Part shown: positions 1 through 6,781 of the stretch, piece by piece
Position numbering within the stretch: the stretch's first letter is position 1
How the letters are laid out: every line of letters begins with the position of its first letter
Assembly (NCBI GenBank): GCA_963629305.1
Contig: CAVGIJ010000017.1
Location: 1-24,392, forward strand
Direction: 5' to 3'
Source of the DNA: UBA1227 sp963629305
GTDB lineage: Bacteria; Bacillota; Clostridia; Oscillospirales; Acutalibacteraceae
Length of the DNA stretch: 24,392 bases
Translations under genes and position numbers: made by a program
Notes under the pieces: model-generated
What the model was told of the DNA's origin: nothing
Databases searched by the model: none
The model's input: the letters and a program-made list of their open reading frames with translations, nothing else

Positions 1-46
1 GACAACACCTATAGCTTACAGAAACTCACCTGAGTTTATCATTTAG

Positions 47-89
47 AAAACCGTGAGGGCCTCACAAGAAGTGAGACCCTCACGGTTTT
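47..89. terminator. Strong hairpin terminator of the rhaBAD operon, possibly bidirectional
   Basis: A 19-bp inverted repeat (47-65 with 71-89, one mismatch) encloses a 5-nt loop. Its base is AAAACC / GGTTTT, so an RNA read in either direction would end in a run of U. It lies 35 nt after the rhaD stop codon on the minus strand, which makes it the natural end of the rha transcript. Nucleotides 1-46 contain no gene; a short inverted repeat, AAACTCA (22-28) with TGAGTTT (31-37), may belong to a neighbouring transcript outside the window. Confidence 0.85.
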
Positions 90-123
90 GGATTTATTTG
101 AAGGAGATGTATATAGCAAAAAG

Positions 124-939
124 TTAAATATTAAGAAAATCTTTTCTGTATGTTACACCGAATGCCTCTGCAAGTTCCATCATTTCGGTATCTTTTATTG
201 TATTTATTCTCGGAAGATGAGCCGTAAGCATGTATATTTGAGCAGCCTTTTCTACGGTTTCAATAAGACCGAATGTCTCATCGATTGTTTTACCCGCTCC
301 GTAGATGCCGTGCATTCCCCAAATTACAAGACGGAACTCTTTCATCTTTTTTGCTGTCGCAATTCCAATCTCATTTGTGCCGCAGAGCATCCATGGGAGA
401 ATGCCTACGCCATCCGGAAATACCACAATGCACTCGGTGCACATTTCCCAAAGCGTGTGAGTGAAATCTTTCTCGTTTAGCGGATGAACAAAATTCATAG
501 CGAGTGTATTTGTCGGGTGAGAGTGGATAACAACTCTGTTCTCCGGGTCAACACTCAGCCTTGCCATATGACTCATAAGGTGGGCGGGGAGTTCACTTGT
601 GAATTTGCCACCGTCGGAATAACCCCAAAGGAGTTCTGCTGTTTCTCCGTCACTTGCAATCCTTATTATGCCAAGATTGTTTTCGGGGTCAGAAATAACA
701 TTTTTGAAGTATTTACCTGTACCTGTAACTATGAATATTTTTCCTATAAGGCTCTCTGCTTTGAAGCCTGTGGGAATCGTTCTTATAACATTTGTTGTAT
801 CCAAGTATTCTGATACAATTGATTCGTCCAGCATATAGCTGACATTTCCGCCGTTTCGCTCATCCCAACCGAGTCGGTACATGTTTGCGGTAAGTTCGCA
901 CATTTCTTTTACAAACGGCGATGTAAGTATGTCCTTCAT
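124..939 (-). CDS. rhaD: Rhamnulose-1-phosphate aldolase RhaD
   Basis: This 271-residue class II (zinc) aldolase cleaves L-rhamnulose 1-phosphate to dihydroxyacetone phosphate and L-lactaldehyde, the last step of cytoplasmic L-rhamnose breakdown. The zinc-binding pattern of the family is visible: HSH at residues 139-141, a third histidine at 210 in GMHG, and a glutamate at 116 in TSELPAH that matches the catalytic glutamate of the E. coli enzyme. The length is normal for RhaD. The ATG overlaps the rhaA stop codon as TAATG, with a GGAGG ribosome site upstream inside rhaA, so the two genes are probably translationally coupled. It is the last gene of rhaBAD and is followed by a strong terminator. 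No later lactaldehyde enzyme (reductase or dehydrogenase) is encoded in this window. Confidence 0.96.
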   Translation of the reverse strand: MKDILTSPFVKEMCELTANMYRLGWDERNGGNVSYMLDESIVSEYLDTTNVIRTIPTGFKAESLIGKIFIVTGTGKYFKNVISDPENNLGIIRIASDGETAELLWGYSDGGKFTSELPAHLMSHMARLSVDPENRVVIHSHPTNTLAMNFVHPLNEKDFTHTLWEMCTECIVVFPDGVGILPWMLCGTNEIGIATAKKMKEFRLVIWGMHGIYGAGKTIDETFGLIETVEKAAQIYMLTAHLPRINTIKDTEMMELAEAFGVTYRKDFLNI

Positions 940-2180
940 TATTTTCTTTCCTCCAAAACATCTTTTTCATACTTAAGTACTTCACAGATGTAGTCACTTG
1001 AAATATTTTCACGGTTTAAATACTCGTTCCAAACATCACCAAACGGTAATGTCTTTGCATTTTCCATCATCACCATAAGCTCAGTAAACCGGCTCTCGTT
1101 TTGCAGCTGTTTCATTTCCATATCCGGCTGGAGCAATGCAAAAAGAAGGGCTTTCTGAACACTTCTCGAACCTGTTATCCAGGCTGAAATTCTGTTTATG
1201 GATGCGTCGAAATAGTCTGTTGCAATAAATACTCTTTCAAGTGCGTCGTTTCTGACGATTTCTTTGAAAATTTCTTTTGTTTCATCATCAAAAAGAACGA
1301 CGTGATCACTGTCCCAACGAACTCCTCTTGTTATATGCAGAGCTATCTTATTATTGAAAACAAGCATAGCGGGAATTTTATCTGAAACCACTTCCGTAGG
1401 ATGATAGTGGCCATTGTCCATAAGAGGAGTAATTTTGGCATGTGATACATAATTCATGCAAAATTCCGAAGAGCCGACTGTGTATGACTCAAGGCCTATT
1501 CCAAAGACTTTTGATTCAACACATACATATACTTTCGATTTATCGTAGGGAATAGATAGAATTTTATCGAGAGAATCCTTGTATCTCATGCGCGGACCCA
1601 TTCTGTCTGCCGGAATGTCTTTGTATCCGTCCGGAATCCAGATGTTCATAAGACATGGGTATCCGGTTTCTTCTGCAAAGTACTGTGAAATTTCGATACA
1701 TCTTTTTCCGTGCTCAATCCAGAAATTGCGAACGCTTTCATCCGGGGATGAAAGGGTAAGATTATCTTTTACCATAGGATGTGAAAAGAAGGTAGGATTA
1801 AAATCAATTCCGATATTTCTTTCCTTTGCAAACTTAACCCATCTTTCAAAATGCTTTGGTGAAATCTTGTCACGGTCAACAAATTCCCCGTCATCGAATA
1901 TTGCATATGATGCGTGAAGATTTAACTTTTTTTTGCCGGGTATAAGACTGAATGCTTTATCAATATCCCTCATGAGTTCTTCGGGTGTTCTTGCTTTTCC
2001 CGGATAATTTCCCGTTGTCTGTATGCCGCCTGAAAGAGATTGCTTTGAGTCAAAACCCGTTACATCGTCGCCCTGCCAGCAATGTATGGATATAGGAACA
2101 TCTTTTATGGTTGTAAGTGCTTTTTCTGTGTCTATTCCATATTCGGAATAAATCTTTCTTGCTTCATCATATCTGTTCAT
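939..2180 (-). CDS. rhaA: L-rhamnose isomerase RhaA
   Basis: This 413-residue enzyme interconverts L-rhamnose and L-rhamnulose in the cytoplasm and needs divalent metal. The near-full-length RhaA pattern is present, with HCWQGDDV near the N terminus, KLNLHASYA around residue 87, and the metal-ligand set at E222 (VESK), D255 (MDNGHYHP), H282 (LHITRGVRWDSDH), D290, D292 and D322. These sit at a constant offset of 12 from the E. coli ligands as I remember them. The start codon overlaps the 3' end of rhaB by 14 nt and has a GGAGGT ribosome site 6 nt upstream. It is the second gene of the rhaBAD operon. No defect is visible. Confidence 0.97.
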   Translation of the reverse strand: MNRYDEARKIYSEYGIDTEKALTTIKDVPISIHCWQGDDVTGFDSKQSLSGGIQTTGNYPGKARTPEELMRDIDKAFSLIPGKKKLNLHASYAIFDDGEFVDRDKISPKHFERWVKFAKERNIGIDFNPTFFSHPMVKDNLTLSSPDESVRNFWIEHGKRCIEISQYFAEETGYPCLMNIWIPDGYKDIPADRMGPRMRYKDSLDKILSIPYDKSKVYVCVESKVFGIGLESYTVGSSEFCMNYVSHAKITPLMDNGHYHPTEVVSDKIPAMLVFNNKIALHITRGVRWDSDHVVLFDDETKEIFKEIVRNDALERVFIATDYFDASINRISAWITGSRSVQKALLFALLQPDMEMKQLQNESRFTELMVMMENAKTLPFGDVWNEYLNRENISSDYICEVLKYEKDVLEERK

Positions 2181-3555
2181 TTTTTACCTCCGCTATTTTG
2201 AATGAGTCGATTATAAGCTTTCTTGCGTCATTGAGATCCTTGCATTCACCACTGTAAATAAATTGTGAAATGAGATTGCCGAGTGATGTTGCCTCAGACG
2301 GACCGGCTGTCACAGGCTTACCCGTGTACTTTGAGGTAAGCATATTGAGATACTTGTCCATGCATCCGCCGCCGACAATATGAATGGATGAAACGGTTTC
2401 GCCCGAAATTTTTTCAATTTCATTCACAGCGGTGGCATATGATTTCGCGAGTGAATGGTATACGCTGTTTAGAACAACAGAAAGCTCTAAGTCGGGAGCA
2501 TTTAAATATTTTCTTATTTCGCAAATCATGTCGTCCGGTGCTGTAAATTGCGGTGCATTGACATTTATAAACTCGAAAGTCTTTGCTGACTGTGCAAGAT
2601 ACATCATCTCGTCATATGTCATTATTTTATTCAAATTTCGACGTATATTTTGGAAGAGCCACATTCCCATGTAATTCTTTAAAAATCTTACCGTACCGAG
2701 AATTCCGCCCTCATTAGTAAAGTTGCTTTCCATAGCGTCACGGCTTAAGATGGGCTTGTCTATTTCCATTCCGATAAGGCTCCATGTGCCTGATGATATA
2801 TAGAGGCTGTTTTTATCTTCAATAGGAGATGCTGCAACAGCACTTGCAGTGTCGTGTGTCGGACAGGTTATAACGGTTGAATCAAATCCGATAAAATTTT
2901 TAACCTCATTCGTGAATGTCCCGATCCTCTCGCAGGGCTGCGAAAGGTTTACGAAAAGATTTTTGGGGTATCCGAGTTTTTCTATGATTTCAAAGTCCCA
3001 TGATTTGGTTTTTGCGTTTATAAGTCCTGTGGTACTTGCATTTGTATACTCATTTACAAATACTCCCGTCAGTCTGTACGCGATGTAATCCGGAATCATT
3101 AAAAACCTTGACGCTTTTTCAAGACGTCCCGCAACTTTGTCACACATAAATTGGTAAATAGTATTGAAATTTTGCTTTTGTATACCCGTGCGTTCGTAAA
3201 GATAATCCCGGCTGATTATTCTTTCAACTTCTTCTGCACCATGCACACATCTGCTGTCACGATAACAATAGACGGGGAGTATTTCGTTTCCGTCATTGTC
3301 AAATAAGACATAGTCTACTCCCCATGTATCAATTGCAATTGTTTCGGGAATTTTCTTTATCTCAGCGCATTTTTTAATGCCGACAAAAACATTTTCTACA
3401 AGAGCCTCGATATCCCAAATGAGTCCGCTGTTTGTTGACTTGAGATTGTTTTCAAAACGGTATATTTCTTCAGTAAATATTTTCCCGTTACATATATAAC
3501 CGAGTATATGACGGCCGCTTGATGCACCGATATCTATGCTTAAATGGTATTTCAT
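2167..3555 (-). CDS. rhaB: Rhamnulokinase RhaB
   Basis: This 462-residue FGGY-family sugar kinase phosphorylates L-rhamnulose to L-rhamnulose 1-phosphate with ATP. The N-terminal phosphate-binding motif DIGASSGR (residues 8-15) is the RhaB version of the kinase fold. IAIDTWGVDY, SSGTWSLIGME and the C-terminal adenosine-binding stretch HIVGGGCMDKYLN are also typical. The length is normal. It is the first gene of the minus-strand operon, with a GAGGTG ribosome site 5 nt before ATG. Its promoter lies in the intergenic region shared with the divergent AraC-type regulator, which is likely its activator. Confidence 0.97.
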   Translation of the reverse strand: MKYHLSIDIGASSGRHILGYICNGKIFTEEIYRFENNLKSTNSGLIWDIEALVENVFVGIKKCAEIKKIPETIAIDTWGVDYVLFDNDGNEILPVYCYRDSRCVHGAEEVERIISRDYLYERTGIQKQNFNTIYQFMCDKVAGRLEKASRFLMIPDYIAYRLTGVFVNEYTNASTTGLINAKTKSWDFEIIEKLGYPKNLFVNLSQPCERIGTFTNEVKNFIGFDSTVITCPTHDTASAVAASPIEDKNSLYISSGTWSLIGMEIDKPILSRDAMESNFTNEGGILGTVRFLKNYMGMWLFQNIRRNLNKIMTYDEMMYLAQSAKTFEFINVNAPQFTAPDDMICEIRKYLNAPDLELSVVLNSVYHSLAKSYATAVNEIEKISGETVSSIHIVGGGCMDKYLNMLTSKYTGKPVTAGPSEATSLGNLISQFIYSGECKDLNDARKLIIDSFKIAEVKNEQI

Positions 3556-3592
3556 TTTTTCACCTCTTTTTCATTTTTGGTTTTTCAAAAAA

Positions 3593-3621
3593 AGTATATC
3601 TCCTGCGAAAAGAAAAAATAA
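3593..3621 (-). promoter_or_regulatory. Candidate rhaBAD promoter with a weak -35
   Basis: Read on the minus strand, TATACT (3593-3598) is a good -10 box. Exactly 17 nt upstream lies TTATTT (3616-3621), a poor -35 box. The -35 overlaps the near arm of the 13-bp inverted repeat, the usual arrangement for a promoter that depends on an AraC-type activator bound against the -35. This is inferred from sequence only. Confidence 0.55.
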
Positions 3622-3654
3622 GGACACTATTTGACTGAAAAAGTGTCCTTATTT
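3616..3654. promoter_or_regulatory. 13-13-13 inverted repeat, candidate operator for the divergent rha regulon
   Basis: AAATAAGGACACT (3616-3628) is repeated perfectly in inverted orientation as AGTGTCCTTATTT (3642-3654), with a 13-nt spacer. It lies between the rhaB -35 box and the -35 box of the regulator gene, and upstream of both predicted transcription starts, so it is expected to work as DNA rather than as an RNA hairpin. The arm centres are 26 bp apart, about 2.5 helical turns. The AraC-type protein encoded next to it is the obvious candidate ligand, though this is not shown by sequence alone. Confidence 0.6.
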
Positions 3655-3659
3655 GCATA

Positions 3660-3688
3660 TTGAAAATACGTAAAAATATTCATATAAT
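3660..3688 (+). promoter_or_regulatory. Promoter of the AraC-type regulator gene
   Basis: TTGAAA (3660-3665), a 17-nt spacer and TATAAT (3683-3688) form a near-consensus sigma-A promoter. A start about 7 nt after the -10 box would leave a leader of only about a dozen bases, which contains the ribosome site GAGGTGAG (3696-3703). The upstream in-frame TTG at 3660 is therefore part of the -35 box and not a start codon. Confidence 0.7.
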
Positions 3689-3707
3689 TTTAAATGAGGT
3701 GAGCACA

Positions 3708-4664
3708 GTGATTGACGAGAAGATTATTGAAAAACTGTCGTTGATAACGGATGAGGAACGTGAGATTCTTTCCGGAAAAAAGGATGTCAATACGGGTCTT
3801 TATATGTATGAATCTACCGGTGTAATAAACAGTCGAAAACTTTTGCAGGAGGGTAAATTGATTACAATTCGCCCTCATACAAGATTTGTTCATTTCCCAA
3901 AGCATACCCATGACTATGTTGAAGTTGTATACATGTGCAAGGGACGGACTACACATATAATAAACGGAGACAAGGTTTGCCTTAATGAGGGAAATATCAT
4001 TTTTCTCAATCAAAACTCCACACAGGAGATACTGCCGGCGAGTGAAAATGATATTGCCGTAAATTTCATTATTCTTCCTCAATTCTTTGACAGTACACTT
4101 AAGATTATGGGTGACGAAGAAACCCCTTTAAAAAAATTCATTGTTAACTGTCTTAAAGGTGGCGATATATCCTCATCATATCTTCATTTTGAAGTTTCAG
4201 ACATACTTCCTATACAAAATCTTATTGAAAATCTTATTTGGACTCTTATAAATGACACGCAAAATAAAAGAAATATCAATCAAATGACTATGGCTGTTCT
4301 CTTTTTACAACTCCTTAATCATACGGACAGATTGAAGGGACAGAATGATGAGACAGATATTGCTATAAAAACATTACGTTATATTGAATGGCATTATTCG
4401 TCGGGCTCGCTTACCGAACTGTCAGAACTGCTTCATTATGAATTTTCATGGCTTTCACGAGAAATAAAAAAACAGACAGGGAGGACATATACCGAGCTTG
4501 TTCAGGAAAAACGTCTCTCCCAAGCTGCATTTTTACTTCAAAATACTGATATGTCTGTTGCAGATATTTCATACAAAATCGGGTATGAAAACATAAGTTA
4601 TTTTCATAGATTGTTTATGAAAAAATACGGAGTGTCTCCAAAAAAGTATCGCAAGATTTTATGA
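3708..4664 (+). CDS. AraC-family transcriptional regulator, cupin sensor plus HTH (putative rhamnose regulator)
   Basis: Starting at GTG 3708, this is a 318-residue regulator. I chose this start because GAGGTGAG is correctly spaced before it and the longer in-frame extension runs through the promoter. The N-terminal half holds a cupin/arabinose-binding fold with HFPKHTHDYVEVVY at about 62-75 and a second strand motif near 100. The last 100 residues are a typical AraC DNA-binding domain with two helix-turn-helix units, including DISYKIGYENISYFHRLFMK followed by GVSPKKYRK. It is divergent from rhaBAD and first in line with the esterase and glycosidase genes, so it probably senses L-rhamnose or a rhamnoside and activates both directions. 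I infer its ligand from position only. Confidence 0.9.
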   Translation: MIDEKIIEKLSLITDEEREILSGKKDVNTGLYMYESTGVINSRKLLQEGKLITIRPHTRFVHFPKHTHDYVEVVYMCKGRTTHIINGDKVCLNEGNIIFLNQNSTQEILPASENDIAVNFIILPQFFDSTLKIMGDEETPLKKFIVNCLKGGDISSSYLHFEVSDILPIQNLIENLIWTLINDTQNKRNINQMTMAVLFLQLLNHTDRLKGQNDETDIAIKTLRYIEWHYSSGSLTELSELLHYEFSWLSREIKKQTGRTYTELVQEKRLSQAAFLLQNTDMSVADISYKIGYENISYFHRLFMKKYGVSPKKYRKIL

Positions 4665-4677
4665 TGTTTGCACAAGT

Positions 4678-4707
4678 TTAACTGATGAAAGTGACGGTTG
4701 CTATAGT
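4678..4707 (+). promoter_or_regulatory. Weak candidate promoter for the esterase-glycosidase genes
   Basis: TTAACT (4678-4683), 18 nt, then TATAGT (4702-4707) lie in the 88-nt gap between the regulator and the first esterase. No terminator separates these genes, so read-through from the regulator promoter is equally possible. The -35 is poor, which would fit activator dependence. Confidence 0.3.
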
Positions 4708-4752
4708 GTAATATTTATTTTATCTGACGTTGAGTAAAAGGTGGTTTTTTAA

Positions 4753-5754
4753 ATGAGCACAAAAAAAGAAGATAAATCCGTTTCAGATCCTACCGGCTTC
4801 GGAATAAGAAATATGTCCTTAATTGAGGCAAAAATTACCATTCCTCTTATGAACCGTGTCTTCGATATAATAAATAAAAAAGCAGAATTTACGGAAACAT
4901 GGTCAAAAAAAGACGGCGAGCTGTACAAAAATCTTTCGTATGGGCAGTACAGAGTACAAAAGTATGATATGTATATTCCTTGCGGATTGGATAAAAAGCA
5001 GCCGGTTGGTGTTGTGCTGTTTATTCATGGCGGTACATGGACAATGGGAAGAAAGGAACACATGGCAGCAGGGTGCGCAAAGGTTGCCAAGGCCGGATAC
5101 ATTGCCGTGACAATGAATTATAATCTTTTGTCTGACGGAAATAAAAATGTTTCATGCGTCACCGGCAGCAAGGAGAATGCCAATGCTTTTGATATGCTTG
5201 ATGATATCAGCATGTGCATACGCGCAGTGAAGACAAAACTTGAGTGTCTCGGGTACACTGCAAAATCACTTGCACTCTCGGGCGTGTCCGCAGGTTCACA
5301 TTTGGCAGCGCTTTACGCTTATTCAAGGATGGAAGAGTCTGCAATACCGATTAAGATGATTTTTACAATAACAATGCCTGTAAGCTTGAGATTTGAAGCA
5401 TTTAATAATTATGATTATGCCGGTTTTGCCGCAATCGCATCTCTTGTAGTCGGAAAAAGGATATCTGATGAAGAAATTCGAAACTCTGATCCCGAGATTA
5501 CGAAAATTCTTGACATTTTATCTCCGGCGGCCTGTATAACAAAGAGCAGTGTGCCGACGCTTATGGGATTCGCCGGTAAGGATAAAACCATCGGTACGAA
5601 TCAATATCCTACAATAAAGCCTGTGCTTGATAAATACGGTATTGTAAATGATGTAATCTGGTGGGAAAACAGTGATCATACTCTTACAAAAGATAAGGGC
5701 AGGACAACTGAATTCTTTAATACCGCAATTGAGTGGTTGAACAGGTATATGTAA
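4753..5754 (+). CDS. Alpha/beta-hydrolase esterase with HGG motif (BD-FAE/lipase type)
   Basis: This 333-residue serine hydrolase has an oxyanion-hole motif HGGTW at 92-96, a nucleophile elbow GVSAGS with Ser179, and likely acid and base residues Asp277 (GKDKT) and His309 (SDHT). This is the pattern of carboxylesterases such as BD-FAE and carbohydrate acyl esterases. No signal peptide or membrane anchor is seen, so it should be cytoplasmic. A ribosome site AAGGTGG stands about 8 nt before ATG. Next to a second esterase, a rhamnosidase and a GH43-like enzyme, a role in removing acetyl or other acyl groups from imported rhamnose-containing oligosaccharides is a reasonable inference. The actual ester is unknown. 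Confidence 0.82.
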   Translation: MSTKKEDKSVSDPTGFGIRNMSLIEAKITIPLMNRVFDIINKKAEFTETWSKKDGELYKNLSYGQYRVQKYDMYIPCGLDKKQPVGVVLFIHGGTWTMGRKEHMAAGCAKVAKAGYIAVTMNYNLLSDGNKNVSCVTGSKENANAFDMLDDISMCIRAVKTKLECLGYTAKSLALSGVSAGSHLAALYAYSRMEESAIPIKMIFTITMPVSLRFEAFNNYDYAGFAAIASLVVGKRISDEEIRNSDPEITKILDILSPAACITKSSVPTLMGFAGKDKTIGTNQYPTIKPVLDKYGIVNDVIWWENSDHTLTKDKGRTTEFFNTAIEWLNRYM

Positions 5755-5783
5755 TTACAAAACGTGTTTTTAGGTGAATTATC

Positions 5784-6773
5784 ATGAAGAAAAAAGCTGT
5801 TGTTTTAAATAAAAAGAGAAATGTAACTTTAACGCCGTATATTGTTTCAAAAAAAAATACACCATGTATATTGATTTTGCCGGGCGGCGCATACAGAAAT
5901 TGTGAATTGTCCGAGGGTGAACCCGTAGCGCGCGCCTTTAATGAGCGAGGATTTAACTGCTTTATTCTCTGCTATTCTGTCGGGGATAAGTACAAATGGC
6001 CGTATCCACTTGATGACTACGAACAAGCGGTGGAGTATATAAAAGAAAATTCCGAGAAATATCATGTTGACACAGAGCATCTCGTTGTAATGGGATTCTC
6101 TGCGGGAGGACACCTTGCCTCTGCGGCAGCAACAATTGCAAGGAATAAGCCTTTTGCATGTGCTTTATGTTATGCACTTACAAATGAAAAAACACTCGTT
6201 TTTTCTCAGGCAACGGATGCACCGGACACATCAAAACTTGTAGACATGAACACATCTCCCTGCTTTATTGCATCATCAAGGAATGACTGGATAGTACCGT
6301 CATTCAATACAAGTACATTTATTGATGCACTCGAAAAAAATTACATTGATTATGAAGCTCATATATACGGATATTCAATGCACGGTTTTTCCGTTGGAAA
6401 AGAAGCAGGCGCAGACACCGCAATGTTTTGCAGCAGAGTTGGTGATTGGGTGGATGAGTTCGTGTCGTGGCTTGACGAACTGATTTCCGGACGGTATGTC
6501 TCTATTCGAGAAAGTGCTGAGTATAACGATACATTTTCCGATAAATTATCAACTGCGAATTCATGCGCGGTTATCTTTAAAGATGAACATCTGAGAAAAA
6601 GATTTAGAAACAAATTTCCGATTTATTACCTTATTTATAAAATGCTCGAAAAGAAACTTCCGGATTTTACACGCACAATAACTCTCAGAAATATATATCA
6701 GCTTTTAAAGATAAATCCCGATAAAATAAAACAAATGGATTTGTTTTTCGAAAATTATCATGAGAACAGGTGA
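5784..6773 (+). CDS. Alpha/beta-hydrolase (acetylxylan-esterase-like) with extra C-terminal region
   Basis: This 329-residue protein has a compact esterase domain in the first 230 residues: oxyanion motif LPGGAY (32-37), nucleophile elbow GFSAGGH with Ser106, a probable acid Asp168 in SSRNDW and a probable base His200 in YSMHGF. The layout matches small endo-1,4-beta-xylanase/acetylxylan-esterase-like hydrolases of CAZyme loci. It is not closely similar to the preceding esterase, so the pair is not a simple tandem duplication. About 95 further residues follow (about 235-329), lysine- and arginine-rich and apparently helical, that I cannot assign to any family. It starts 29 nt after the previous gene with an AGGTGA ribosome site. 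No signal peptide is present; the substrate is unknown. Confidence 0.8.
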   Translation: MKKKAVVLNKKRNVTLTPYIVSKKNTPCILILPGGAYRNCELSEGEPVARAFNERGFNCFILCYSVGDKYKWPYPLDDYEQAVEYIKENSEKYHVDTEHLVVMGFSAGGHLASAAATIARNKPFACALCYALTNEKTLVFSQATDAPDTSKLVDMNTSPCFIASSRNDWIVPSFNTSTFIDALEKNYIDYEAHIYGYSMHGFSVGKEAGADTAMFCSRVGDWVDEFVSWLDELISGRYVSIRESAEYNDTFSDKLSTANSCAVIFKDEHLRKRFRNKFPIYYLIYKMLEKKLPDFTRTITLRNIYQLLKINPDKIKQMDLFFENYHENR

Positions 6774-6781
6774 CAAATACC

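Noticed and set aside
88..480. Open frame on the plus strand opposite rhaD
   Set aside because: It begins inside the terminator and runs antisense to the well-supported rhaD. The AAGGAGATG at 101-109 looks like a ribosome site, but the translated sequence is not protein-like and resembles no family.
3616..3654. Terminator for one of the divergent genes
   Set aside because: The repeat lies upstream of both predicted transcription starts, has no proper T-run after either arm and sits between divergent genes, so a DNA operator is the better reading.
3660..3707. 16-codon N-terminal extension of the AraC-type regulator from TTG 3660
   Set aside because: The segment contains the regulator's own -35 and -10 boxes, and a well-placed ribosome site leads to GTG 3708.
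3590..4752. CcpA catabolite-repression (cre) sites near the rha promoters
   Set aside because: The nearest resemblance (TGAAAGTGACGGTTGC near 4686) does not keep the central CG and the right half of the cre consensus.
4753..6773. Recent tandem duplication of one esterase gene
   Set aside because: The two proteins share only the general alpha/beta-hydrolase layout; oxyanion motifs (HGGTW against PGGAY), spacing of catalytic residues and C-terminal regions differ.
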